DNA of 41,687 bases from contig JAHIOW010000039.1 of assembly GCA_018895075.1 (NCBI GenBank), forward strand, positions 1-41,687, in the 5' to 3' direction. The notes under the pieces were generated by a model. That model worked only from the letters and a program-made list of their open reading frames with translations. It was not told the origin of the DNA and did no database searches. Source of the stretch: Candidatus Omnitrophota bacterium (lineage in GTDB: Bacteria > Omnitrophota > Gorgyraeia > Gygaellales > Profunditerraquicolaceae). How positions within the stretch are numbered: position 1 is the stretch's first letter; each line of letters opens with the position of its first letter. This document shows positions 24,245 through 32,177 of this stretch, in pieces. Made by a program: the position numbers and the translations under genes.

Positions 24245-25288
24245 ATGGATTTAAAGACTATTGAATGGAAGGCCAATGCAATAAAGATTATTGACCAGAC
24301 AAAACTCCCCCGGAAATTAGAATATATCTATATCAGGGATTTAAAATCCCTTTGGCAGGCAATAAAAGAGTTAAAGGTAAGAGGGGCGCCGGCATTGGGT
24401 GTGGCCGCGGGGCTGGGCGTATACCTGGGCATTAAGGATTTGCGGGTGAAAGATTTTGCGCGCTTCCTACAGCAGTTAGAGAGGATAATCAAATACCTGG
24501 CTTCCTGCCGGCCCACGGCAAGAAATTTATTCTGGGGTTTAGAGAAGATGAGGCAGGCCGCCCTGAAGAATAAAAATAAACCCGTATCTTCCATTAAGAG
24601 AATTATATTTACTGAGGCGCAAAAGATTATTGAGGAAGACAGAAGCGCCTGCCGTCATATCGGTTATTACGGAGCAAAGTTAATTAAAGGCAAAGATGCG
24701 ATATTGACTATATGTAATGCGGGGGCTCTGGCGACTATTGATTACGGGACAGCGCTGGGAGTTATTTACCGAGCGAGAGAAGAGGGCAAAAATATAAAGG
24801 TGTTTGCCTGCGAGACCAGGCCGCTGTTACAAGGCGCGCGCCTGACTACCTGGGAGCTGAAAAGAAAAGGCGTTGATGTCACGCTTATCTGCGATAGCAT
24901 GGCGGCGGCTTTGATGCAGCAAGGTAAGATAAGCAAGGTAATCGCAGGCGCCGACAGGATTGCCTTAAACGGCGATACAGCCAATAAAATCGGGACTTAT
25001 AATTTAGCGGTCTTAAGTAAATATCATCAGATACCCTTCTATATAGCCGCGCCGCTATCGACTTTTGATTTCTCAATTGAATCCGGAAAAGATATACCTA
25101 TTGAAGAGCGCGATAAGAAAGAAGTTACGGGGTTGTTTTTTAAGCGCCCCATTGCGCCTGCAGGCATTAAAGTATTTAATCCCGCTTTTGATGTAACTCC
25201 ACATCGGCTGATCAGCGCGATTATTACCGATAAAGGCATTATCAGGCCTCATTACAAACTAAATATTAAAAAGATATTAGATATATAA
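24245..25288 (+). CDS. mtnA: Methylthioribose-1-phosphate isomerase
   Basis: Converts 5-methylthioribose-1-phosphate to the ribulose form in methionine salvage. It is 347 aa, normal length. Motifs include KVRGAPALGVAAGLGVYLG, the catalytic cysteine in LTICNAGALATIDYGTALG and the catalytic aspartate in AGADRIALNGDTANKIGTYN. These distinguish it from eIF2B-type paralogues. GGAG precedes the ATG by 6 bases. No other methionine-salvage gene lies in the window, so it could serve a partial or alternative purine-methylthio salvage route. Confidence 0.93.
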   Translation: MDLKTIEWKANAIKIIDQTKLPRKLEYIYIRDLKSLWQAIKELKVRGAPALGVAAGLGVYLGIKDLRVKDFARFLQQLERIIKYLASCRPTARNLFWGLEKMRQAALKNKNKPVSSIKRIIFTEAQKIIEEDRSACRHIGYYGAKLIKGKDAILTICNAGALATIDYGTALGVIYRAREEGKNIKVFACETRPLLQGARLTTWELKRKGVDVTLICDSMAAALMQQGKISKVIAGADRIALNGDTANKIGTYNLAVLSKYHQIPFYIAAPLSTFDFSIESGKDIPIEERDKKEVTGLFFKRPIAPAGIKVFNPAFDVTPHRLISAIITDKGIIRPHYKLNIKKILDI

Positions 25289-25291
25289 TCT

Positions 25292-26188
25292 ATGCGGGTG
25301 GACAGAATAGGTGAGTTTGGTTTAATCGAAAGGCTTAAAAAATCCATAAAGACTGATTCCTCGGTTATTAAAGGCAGCGGGGATGATTGCGCGGTAATAA
25401 AATTTAATCAAGACCAGTATTTACTATTTACCTGCGATACGATAGTTGAAGGAGTAGATTTTAGGAGGCAAGATATGCCTTACCTGGTGGGCAGGAAGGC
25501 CTTGGCAGCATCTATCAGTGATATCGCCGCCTGTGGAGGAATTCCCCGTTATGCCCTCTTGTCGCTGGCTATACCTAAAAACATATCGGTTCATACAATA
25601 GATAAAATTTCTCAAGGGATATTCAACCTGGCTAAGAGATATAACATAAACATTGTCGGCGGAGATATAAGCAGGGCTAAGCAGCTAATGATCGATATAA
25701 GCATGCTGGGGGCTGTAGAGAAGAAATATCTGGCTTTAAGAAGCGGGGCGAAAAAAGGCGATATCATATTTGTAACAGGGAAATTAGGAGGTTCTATTTT
25801 GCGTAAGCATCTGGAGTTTACGCCTCGGCTGAAAGAGGCAAGATTCCTGGTTAAAAATTTTAGGGTGCATTCTATGATTGATATTTCAGATAGCCTAACC
25901 CAGGATTTAGGTCAGATTTTGAAAGCAAGTAAAGTAGGAGCGATAATCTATGAAGGGTTAATTCCCCTGAGTAAGGATGCCTTAAGTTTAGCCGATGCGC
26001 TTTATACGGGTGAAGATTTTGAATTGCTTTTTACCTTAGGGCACAATGAAGCAAAGAGGCTGTATGCGAAAAGACCAAAGGCTTTTAGGCCTATCGGAGA
26101 AATCATGGACCGAAGATACAATTTAATATTAGTGGATAAAAAAGGTAAAGGAAAGATTATCAAGCCAAGGGGCTTTCAGCATTTTTAA
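25292..26188 (+). CDS. thiL: Thiamine-monophosphate kinase
   Basis: Makes thiamine diphosphate from thiamine monophosphate. It is 298 aa of the AIR-synthase/PurM fold. Conserved segments are GEFGLIERL, KGSGDDCAVI, TCDTIVEGVDFRR and VGRKALAASISDIAACGG, followed by NIVGGDISRA and DISDSLTQDL. It begins 3 bases after mtnA. The stop codon adjoins a REP-like palindrome. Confidence 0.94.
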   Translation: MRVDRIGEFGLIERLKKSIKTDSSVIKGSGDDCAVIKFNQDQYLLFTCDTIVEGVDFRRQDMPYLVGRKALAASISDIAACGGIPRYALLSLAIPKNISVHTIDKISQGIFNLAKRYNINIVGGDISRAKQLMIDISMLGAVEKKYLALRSGAKKGDIIFVTGKLGGSILRKHLEFTPRLKEARFLVKNFRVHSMIDISDSLTQDLGQILKASKVGAIIYEGLIPLSKDALSLADALYTGEDFELLFTLGHNEAKRLYAKRPKAFRPIGEIMDRRYNLILVDKKGKGKIIKPRGFQHF

Positions 26189-26279
26189 TTAGGGACACCC
26201 TTTTTGCCAATCGGTGGTGTGTCCCCTAACTAACTGTCGAGGGGACATCCTTAGCTTTGGCTGGAAGGGTGTCCCTAAT
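26188..26279 (+). repeat. REP-like GGGACAC nested palindrome
   Basis: The thiL-tsaE gap is one long imperfect hairpin. The outer arms are ATTAGGGACACCCTT (26188-26202) and its exact complement AAGGGTGTCCCTAAT (26265-26279). The inner arms are TGTCCCCT (26220-26227) and AGGGGACA (26240-26247). Four copies of a GGGACA core in alternating orientation resemble REP sequences mobilised by REP-associated tyrosine (Y1) transposases. No transposase gene is in the window. Confidence 0.8.
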
Positions 26280-26289
26280 ATCGTATTGA

Positions 26290-26763
26290 ATGATAAAGAT
26301 AATATCTAATTCAGTAAAGCAAACCTTAAAGATAGGCAGGAGAATAGCAAGAGACTTGCGAGGATCTGATATTATCTGTCTATTTGGCCAGTTGGGTTCG
26401 GGTAAGACAGTTTTAACTAAGGGGATTGCCGGGGGCTTGAGGATGGATAAGAGAAGAATTATCAGCCCTTCGTTTGTCCTGATACGGCAATACAACCAGG
26501 GGAAGTTGCCGCTTTATCACTTTGACCTTTATAGGCTAAAAGCAGCCAGAGATATTCTGGCCTTAGGGTACGAAGAATATCTTTATGGTAACGGTGTCAC
26601 TGTAATTGAGTGGGCAGACAGACTGGAATATCTCCTGCCCCCAGAATTTCTAAAGATACAATTATTTATTAAGGGCGATAAACAGAGGTTGCTTAGATTC
26701 ACCGCATTCGGTGAGCGCTATAAAGAATTATTAGATAAAATCCATGAGAATATTAGGCATTGA
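26290..26763 (+). CDS. tsaE: tRNA threonylcarbamoyladenosine biosynthesis ATPase TsaE
   Basis: ATPase of the TsaB-TsaD-TsaE complex that installs t6A at position 37 of ANN-decoding tRNAs. It is 157 aa. Walker A is GQLGSGKTVLTKGIA, followed by SPSFVLIRQY, HFDLYRL and VIEWADRLE, the standard TsaE series. It overlaps tsaB by 20 bases, so the two are translated as a unit. The ATG has no Shine-Dalgarno sequence and follows the REP-like palindrome by 10 bases. Confidence 0.95.
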   Translation: MIKIISNSVKQTLKIGRRIARDLRGSDIICLFGQLGSGKTVLTKGIAGGLRMDKRRIISPSFVLIRQYNQGKLPLYHFDLYRLKAARDILALGYEEYLYGNGVTVIEWADRLEYLLPPEFLKIQLFIKGDKQRLLRFTAFGERYKELLDKIHENIRH

Positions 26764-27436
26764 CACCACCACCAGATTTTTGGTCCTGGGCATATATGAT
26801 AACCTTAATGTATATGAGTATAGCCTTGAAGTAGGAACAAGGCTTTCCTCATTGTTGGCTGAGACTATAAAAAGGGTTTTGGATGTATTGGGTTGGCAGG
26901 CAGGGAGTATTGATTATTTTGCCTGCGGTTTGGGACCAGGTTCTTTTACTGGTATGCGGGTGGGAATAGCTGCCATAAAGGGTTTGGCCTGGTCTTTAAA
27001 TAAGCCGGTCGTGGGGGTACCTACTCTGGACATATTAGCCAGGAATATAAATCTCACCGATAGATATGTTATCCCGGCGCTAGACGCCAAAAGAGGCCTT
27101 ATCTATTGCAGCGTTTATAAAAGCAAGGGGCAGGCTTTAAAGAGGATAACGCCTTATATGCTTTTAAGCCAAGGAGAATTTTTTAAAAAAGCAAAGAATA
27201 ATAGTATAATATTTGGAGATGCGGTTACTCTATATCAGGAAAAGATTTTAAATAATATAAAAGGAGTGAGCATCCTGGATAAGGATTACTGGTATCCGAA
27301 GCCTTCCAATATTATTGCCCTGGCCTTGGAAAGGATTAAGGATAAAAAAGCCAATACTCCTTTTGAGATAAAGCCGATTTATCTTTATCCCAAGGAATGC
27401 CAGATCAGAAATATCCAAAAATTAAAATCCAAATGA
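26744..27436 (+). CDS. tsaB: tRNA threonylcarbamoyladenosine biosynthesis protein TsaB
   Basis: Scaffold partner of TsaD in t6A synthesis. It is 230 aa with the ASKHA-type N-terminal lobe: LGIDTTTRFLVLGIY, then the signature FACGLGPGSFTGMRVGIAAI and NKPVVGVPTLD. The second lobe is reduced and lacks TsaD metal ligands. The final residues (RNIQKLKSK) are encoded by a heptamer repeat and are probably not functional. It overlaps alr by 4 bases at the preferred alr start (ATGA). Confidence 0.94.
   Translation: MRILGIDTTTRFLVLGIYDNLNVYEYSLEVGTRLSSLLAETIKRVLDVLGWQAGSIDYFACGLGPGSFTGMRVGIAAIKGLAWSLNKPVVGVPTLDILARNINLTDRYVIPALDAKRGLIYCSVYKSKGQALKRITPYMLLSQGEFFKKAKNNSIIFGDAVTLYQEKILNNIKGVSILDKDYWYPKPSNIIALALERIKDKKANTPFEIKPIYLYPKECQIRNIQKLKSK
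27413..27433 (+). repeat. Heptamer repeat at tsaB-alr junction
   Basis: Three 7-base units, ATCCAAA, AATTAAA and ATCCAAA, end on the A of the alr ATG (27433), which overlaps the tsaB stop. They encode the tail of TsaB. This is the third start-codon-adjacent heptamer array in the window. With only three AT-rich units, chance is a real alternative. Confidence 0.5.
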
Positions 27437-28557
27437 GTAAAACTAAATATATAGGATACAGACCCACCTGGGTCGAGGTTAATTTAGGTAATCTTAGATA
27501 TAATCTTAACCAGATAAAAAGATTATTGGCGCCTAAGACCAAGGTCCTGGTGAGCGTTAAAGCCGATGCCTATGGCCATGGATTAATCCCTGTGGCTAAA
27601 AGACTCGTTTCTCAAGGAGTAGATTATCTGGGCGTTGCCTCTATTGATGAAGGCATAAGATTAAGGCAGGAGAAGATAAATTTACCAATCCTGGTTTTGG
27701 GGATGGTCCTTAAGAAAGATCTCGGCGCCCTATTTAAGTACAATCTTACCCCGACTATCTGTACAGAGGATATTGCCTTGGCCTTAAATAAAATTGCTGG
27801 CTCAAGAGGCAAGAGTATAAATATACATATCAAGATTGATACAGGTATGGGCAGGTTAGGCGTTTTATGTGAGGAGGCCCCGGGGTTTATAAAAAAACTT
27901 CATTGCTTAAGATTCATAAATATCCAGGGCGTATTTACGCACCTTGCCTGCGCAGATATAAATAAAAAATTTACTCTTTATCAGTTAAGAATGTTTAGGA
28001 ATTTGATATCGAGATTAAGCAGCGAAGGCATACATATACCTTTGGTGCATACAGCAAATAGTCTGGGTGTTGTTAATTATCGGATGAGTCATTTTAATAT
28101 GATTAGGCCGGGCCTGGTAATCTATGGTCTTTATCCCCAAGAGAATTTAGGCATAAGGCTTAAACCGGTTTTGAGTTTAAAGACTAAAATCGTATATTTT
28201 AAGAGAGTACCTTCTGGATTCGGTATCAGCTATGGACATACCTATGTTACTAGAAGCAAGGCTACCATTGTAACTTTACCTATTGGCTATGGTGACGGAT
28301 ACCCGCGTAATCTCTCTAATAAAGCAGAGGTTTTAATTAGAGGTAGGCGTTTTAGGATAAGCGGAAGGGTATGCATGGATCAGATTATGGTAGATGTGAA
28401 AGATTTAGCGGTTAAGATAGGCGATGAAGTTGTGCTTATCGGTTCTCAAGGCAAAGATAAGATTACTGTGGAGGAATTAGCCAATCTTTCTGGAACTATC
28501 CCCTATGAGATTGTCTGTGGGTTAGGCAATCGCCTGCCGCGCATTTATAATCACTAA
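27433..28557 (+). CDS. alr: Alanine racemase
   Basis: PLP enzyme making D-alanine for peptidoglycan. The PLP lysine is K43 in VLVSVKADAYGHG. Other family marks are HIKIDTGMGRLG, TANSLGV, MIRPGLVIYG, SYGHTYVT and LPIGYGDGYPR. The frame opens at 27397, but the ATG at 27433 gives the usual PTWVEVNLGNL start after nine residues and the common ATGA overlap with tsaB, so I prefer it (374 aa). It ends 9 bases before the convergent lptG. Confidence 0.95.
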   Translation: MSKTKYIGYRPTWVEVNLGNLRYNLNQIKRLLAPKTKVLVSVKADAYGHGLIPVAKRLVSQGVDYLGVASIDEGIRLRQEKINLPILVLGMVLKKDLGALFKYNLTPTICTEDIALALNKIAGSRGKSINIHIKIDTGMGRLGVLCEEAPGFIKKLHCLRFINIQGVFTHLACADINKKFTLYQLRMFRNLISRLSSEGIHIPLVHTANSLGVVNYRMSHFNMIRPGLVIYGLYPQENLGIRLKPVLSLKTKIVYFKRVPSGFGISYGHTYVTRSKATIVTLPIGYGDGYPRNLSNKAEVLIRGRRFRISGRVCMDQIMVDVKDLAVKIGDEVVLIGSQGKDKITVEELANLSGTIPYEIVCGLGNRLPRIYNH

Positions 28558-28566
28558 TCCTTTTTA

Positions 28567-29667
28567 TTAAGGGACTTTTTGTATAAGATATAGGCTTGAA
28601 ATCAGGGCCAGGGTATGACTCAGAGAGGCCGATAAAAAAGGGGTGAGGATTCCTGCTTTTCCCAGGGCGATACCTATGGCATTGAATACATAGTATAAGA
28701 ATCCAAGCATAATCGATAGGCCTATTGAAGAAAGGCCGGTGGCGCGTTTTTTTATCATCAGGGAAAATGGCACCCCCAGGAGGGTAATAATTATACTGGT
28801 TAAGGGAAAGGTAAATCGCTGATAAAGTTCTACCTTGAAATTTCTTATTACTGTGGTTGCGCCGCTTTTAGATAATTTCCATATATAGTCATCAAGTTGG
28901 GCTATGGTCATAAAATCCGGCTGTTGCCTTTGGCTTAAAAATTCTTGCGGGGTTTCGGGTATAGTCATTATCTCTTCCTCGAAATATTGAGGTTCTCCTT
29001 TTATCTGGCTGTTTTCATCAAATTCATAACTGATAGTCCGGTAAAATCGCCACAGGCCATCCCTGTAAATCCCCTGATCTGCCACTATCTTTTTAGTCAA
29101 GTTTTGATGTTCATCGTGTTCCAGAATAACTATACCCTCCATCGTGTTTTTAGCCACCAAGAACCTATTCACGAAGAAAAGCCTGTTTTTCAAGCCATAT
29201 ATAGAAAGATTATCAATGACCTCTTGTTTTTTTTCTTGCGTTTTCGTCCTGCCGCTTTCCATTTCTGTTTTGACCTTCCCGATTAAAGATAATGACTGCG
29301 GCACAAATTTGTCATTGACCCAGAATACAAATATGCTAACCAACATAGCGAATATAATTACTGTTATGGATATCTGAAATATACTTAAGCCCGATGAACG
29401 CATAGCCACAATTTCATTATTGCGGTTCAGATTGCCGAATGTATACAATGTGCTCAAGAGGCAGGCAATGGGCGCTATCTGCACGAATATAAAAGGTAGG
29501 TATGCTAGGTAGTATTGCCATAAGACGCCTAAGCTGACCTGATGCCTTAATATTTCTTCCAAATGCGAGAATACATCAATGATGATGTATAAGAAGAAAA
29601 AGACAAGAAGGCAGAAGAAGAAAATATGCACTACCGATTTTAATATATAACGGTCTAGTATGCGCAT
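28567..29667 (-). CDS. lptG: LPS export ABC permease LptG (YjgQ family)
   Basis: One of two permeases of the LptB2FG complex that pulls lipopolysaccharide from the inner membrane. It is 366 aa with the YjgP/YjgQ layout: three N-terminal helices (starting MRILDRYILKSVVHIFFFCL), a periplasmic beta-jellyroll of about 150 residues, and three C-terminal helices. The segment RNNEIVAMRSSGLSIFQI is the cytoplasmic coupling region that meets LptB. It overlaps lptF by 13 bases. The F versus G label is based on order and N-terminal form and could be swapped. Confidence 0.88.
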   Translation of the reverse strand: MRILDRYILKSVVHIFFFCLLVFFFLYIIIDVFSHLEEILRHQVSLGVLWQYYLAYLPFIFVQIAPIACLLSTLYTFGNLNRNNEIVAMRSSGLSIFQISITVIIFAMLVSIFVFWVNDKFVPQSLSLIGKVKTEMESGRTKTQEKKQEVIDNLSIYGLKNRLFFVNRFLVAKNTMEGIVILEHDEHQNLTKKIVADQGIYRDGLWRFYRTISYEFDENSQIKGEPQYFEEEIMTIPETPQEFLSQRQQPDFMTIAQLDDYIWKLSKSGATTVIRNFKVELYQRFTFPLTSIIITLLGVPFSLMIKKRATGLSSIGLSIMLGFLYYVFNAIGIALGKAGILTPFLSASLSHTLALISSLYLIQKVP

Positions 29668-30752
29668 AATCTATAAGTTAGAAACGTCCCAATTGTTCCG
29701 AAAATAAAATTTGGAATCCAGAGCGCAATTTTAGGGTCAACATAACCCTGGAGGCTTAAGCTTTGGGAAGCCATAAGTAGAAGGTAGTATATGCCAATAA
29801 TGAGGAAGGCGATGCCGAAATTAATGGATTTTTCTCGGCGCCGGGTGATTATGGCCAGGGGGCAGCCTAAAAGTATAAATACCAGGCAAGAAAAAGCCAG
29901 GGATATCTTGCTATTTATCTCGGTGAACAGAGGCGTAACATCAATCCCCTCTTTCTCGAGTTTCTTAATCTCATCTTGTAGTTCTTTTATGGTCATGTCT
30001 TTAGGTTTTTTCTCGATTTGGTCTTTATCTTGCGCCTGGCCTAAATTAAGGGTCATAAAATAAGTCTTAAAATTTAATTTGTAGAAGTCAGTGGGGTTTT
30101 TAGGGTCAGGTTCATCGGATGTCCCATCCATAAGTTTTAATTTTATCGTTTTGCTTTCAGGCATAGCGATAAACTCTCCATGTTTGGCTACGATAGTGCG
30201 CGTGGGTTTTCCTTCGCCCTGGGGTTCGTATATGCGCACATTGCCAAGTTCGTTTCCTTCTATACGGTATATAAATAAAATATATTTTTGGAAGGATTTG
30301 ATGAATACCCCTGGTTCCAGATAAGCAGTAGGATTTTTTATTCCTACTTCTACCAGCGTCTTTCTAGTGGCATAATGCGCATAGGGTATAATCCGATCAT
30401 TGAATATAACTAAGACCAGGCTCAAGATTATCCCCACAACAAGTAGCGGTACGATCAAGCTGAAGAGATTTATTCCGCTCGCCTTTATGGCCACAATCTC
30501 ATTGTCGCCAGATAGTCTTCCTAAAGATAAAAGTATTGCAATCAGCACTGCGATAGGCAGGGTATATGTAAGTAGCGCCGGCATCATAAAGATGAATAGC
30601 TTGGATACGCTATAGATGTCCACGCCTTTATTGATCACCAGTTCTGCTATTTTGACCAAATTTCCCAGAACCATCACAAAGGTAAGCACAGTTAAGGACA
30701 GAAATAAAGGGCCAATGAGTTCTTTTAGGAAATAGTTTCTTAAGATTTTCAT
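29655..30752 (-). CDS. lptF: LPS export ABC permease LptF (YjgP family)
   Basis: Second permease of the Lpt exporter. It is 365 aa with N-terminal helices (MKILRNYFLKELIGPLFLSL), a periplasmic domain, and C-terminal helices including FSCLVFILLGCPLAIITRRR. The coupling segment is GDNEIVAIKASGINLFSL, parallel to that in lptG. It begins 4 bases after comF on the same strand and overlaps lptG, so comF-lptF-lptG is one operon. lptB, lptA and lptC are not in the window. Confidence 0.88.
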   Translation of the reverse strand: MKILRNYFLKELIGPLFLSLTVLTFVMVLGNLVKIAELVINKGVDIYSVSKLFIFMMPALLTYTLPIAVLIAILLSLGRLSGDNEIVAIKASGINLFSLIVPLLVVGIILSLVLVIFNDRIIPYAHYATRKTLVEVGIKNPTAYLEPGVFIKSFQKYILFIYRIEGNELGNVRIYEPQGEGKPTRTIVAKHGEFIAMPESKTIKLKLMDGTSDEPDPKNPTDFYKLNFKTYFMTLNLGQAQDKDQIEKKPKDMTIKELQDEIKKLEKEGIDVTPLFTEINSKISLAFSCLVFILLGCPLAIITRRREKSINFGIAFLIIGIYYLLLMASQSLSLQGYVDPKIALWIPNFIFGTIGTFLTYRLCAY

Positions 30753-30756
30753 AGGA

Positions 30757-31485
30757 TTAATTGGCTAAGGTTAAGACAAATACGATAGTTGCCCCGGCAT
30801 CTTTTAATGCATAAGCCGCCTCAGAGGAGGTAGCCCCGGTGGTTAATACATCATCGACTAATAATATGTTTTTGCCTTTTATCATTTCTTTTCTGCTGAC
30901 AGAGAAGCCGCCTTTAACATTCAAGAACCTCTGTGTTTCTTCCAATTCAGTTTGGGTCTTTGTGTAACGCAGGCGTCTTAAGCTGTCATGCAATATTTCT
31001 TTATTAAATTCTTTGGCAATATAATCGCTTAGGATTTGCGCCTGATTGAATTCTCTTTCGCGCAATCTAGTCTTATGCAAGGGGATGGGAATTATAAAAT
31101 CTATTAATTCCAGCGGTAAGTTATATTCCCTTATAAATTCAATCATCAATCTGCTTAAACTAAGGCCCAGATAGTCCTTGCTTCTATACTTGAAATGGTG
31201 GATTAGTTCTTTAATCGTCCCTTCGTATACACAAGGGCTAAAGGCGCGGTCAAAATGCAAGAGTTTTTTAATGCATAGAGGGCAGATATTCTTTAGAGAT
31301 TTACCCATCTTAAGATGCCTGCCGCAGCTATGGCAGAAGGGAGGCATATTTCTTTTAATCTTCTCCCAGCATTCAATACAGACGAGATTATCTATGGATG
31401 CCTTGCCCTTAAGCCTCGCCTTGCAGGTCAGGCAGGTCGCCGGGTAAACAATATCTGCAAGGGCGCGCAAAAAATGCCGCAACAT
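30757..31485 (-). CDS. comF: ComF-family phosphoribosyltransferase-like protein
   Basis: Family linked to DNA uptake or recombination after transformation. An N-terminal zinc-finger-like part has CxxC pairs (CLTCK, CIECW, CHSCGR, CPLC), and the C-terminal PRTase domain has LVDDVLTTGATSSEAAYALK. Two in-frame ATGs are available. The one at 31491 abuts a perfect -10 box and would be upstream of the likely transcription start, so I prefer the one at 31485 (242 aa), which would be leaderless. Both encode nearly the same protein (start MLRHFLRALADIV). Confidence 0.85.
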   Translation of the reverse strand: MLRHFLRALADIVYPATCLTCKARLKGKASIDNLVCIECWEKIKRNMPPFCHSCGRHLKMGKSLKNICPLCIKKLLHFDRAFSPCVYEGTIKELIHHFKYRSKDYLGLSLSRLMIEFIREYNLPLELIDFIIPIPLHKTRLREREFNQAQILSDYIAKEFNKEILHDSLRRLRYTKTQTELEETQRFLNVKGGFSVSRKEMIKGKNILLVDDVLTTGATSSEAAYALKDAGATIVFVLTLAN

Positions 31486-31491
31486 ATTCAT

Positions 31492-31520
31492 ATCATAACA
31501 ATTAAATCAATTTTTGTCAA
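31492..31520 (-). promoter_or_regulatory. Sigma-70 type promoter of comF-lptF-lptG
   Basis: On the minus strand, TTGACA (31520-31515) and TATGAT (31497-31492) are 17 bases apart. Six bases separate the -10 box from the ATG at 31485, which is the usual distance to a transcription start. The mRNA should therefore begin at or next to that ATG. The region to 31610 also carries the divergent pyrE promoter. Confidence 0.75.
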
Positions 31521-31572
31521 AACAATTGACGCCGCCGCCGTGCTTGATTGGCAATTTAGGTTTACGAATGTG

Positions 31573-31601
31573 TTGACAGGGGTAATTTCCAATAGTAAAA
31601 T
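31573..31601 (+). promoter_or_regulatory. Sigma-70 type promoter of pyrE, leaderless geometry
   Basis: Perfect TTGACA (31573-31578) and TAAAAT (31596-31601) are 17 bases apart. The pyrE ATG at 31611 is 9 bases after the -10 box, exactly the geometry seen at lysS. No Shine-Dalgarno sequence is present in the remaining 9 bases. Confidence 0.78.
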
Positions 31602-31610
31602 AAACTTGAA

Positions 31611-32171
31611 ATGAGCAGGCAAAATATAAAAGAATTAAAGATAAGATTATTAAAGTTACTCAAGAGTGAGGCCTTAAAGAGGGGCAGGTTTGTTTTATCT
31701 TCAGGCAGGATAAGTAATTATTATCTGGATGGCCGGCTGATTACATTAAACCCTGAAGGCGCCTACCTTGTGGCAAGGAACATCTTGGAGATGATAAAGG
31801 ATAAGAAGATAGATGCTATCGGAGGCCCTACCTTAGGCGCAGACCCTATTGTGGGAGCGATTACCTGCTTAAGTTACATCGATAAGGCACCGATCAAGAC
31901 ATTTATTGTCCGCAGGCTAGCTAAAGGACACGGCCTAAAGCGGCAGATTGAAGGGGCGAGGCTCAAGAAAAATAGCAGGGTAATTTTAGTCGATGATGTA
32001 GCTACTACCGGAAAGTCGTTGGTTGAGGCAAAACAGGCGTTAGATAAAATAGGCGTGCGTGTAGATAAGGCAATAGTCATTGTAGATAGAGATGAAGGAG
32101 CGAAAGAAAACTTGGCGCAGGCCGGCCTTAAATTGGAATCAATATTTACAATAGAAGATTTGGGTGTTTAA
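31611..32171 (+). CDS. pyrE: Orotate phosphoribosyltransferase
   Basis: Joins orotate and PRPP in pyrimidine synthesis. It is 186 aa. The PRPP loop is ILVDDVATTGKSLVEA, the N-terminal orotate segment is GRFVLSSGRISNYYLDGR, and IGGPTLGADPIVGA and VRRLAKGHG follow. These favour OPRT over other phosphoribosyltransferases. It is transcribed divergently from comF and followed after 6 bases by a flavoprotein gene. Confidence 0.93.
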   Translation: MSRQNIKELKIRLLKLLKSEALKRGRFVLSSGRISNYYLDGRLITLNPEGAYLVARNILEMIKDKKIDAIGGPTLGADPIVGAITCLSYIDKAPIKTFIVRRLAKGHGLKRQIEGARLKKNSRVILVDDVATTGKSLVEAKQALDKIGVRVDKAIVIVDRDEGAKENLAQAGLKLESIFTIEDLGV

Positions 32172-32177
32172 CTTTAG

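Noticed and set aside
26276-26281. TAATAT as the -10 box of a leaderless tsaE promoter
   Set aside because: The spacing to the ATG (26290) would fit, but no -35 box is found 16-18 bases upstream, and the sequence is part of the REP-like arm.
3157-27433. CRISPR array among the short repeats
   Set aside because: Repeat units are only 7 bases without spacers of constant length, and no cas gene is present.
28558-28566. Bidirectional terminator between convergent alr and lptG
   Set aside because: The gap is only 9 bases and no stem could be found in it; any terminator would have to lie inside the coding ends.
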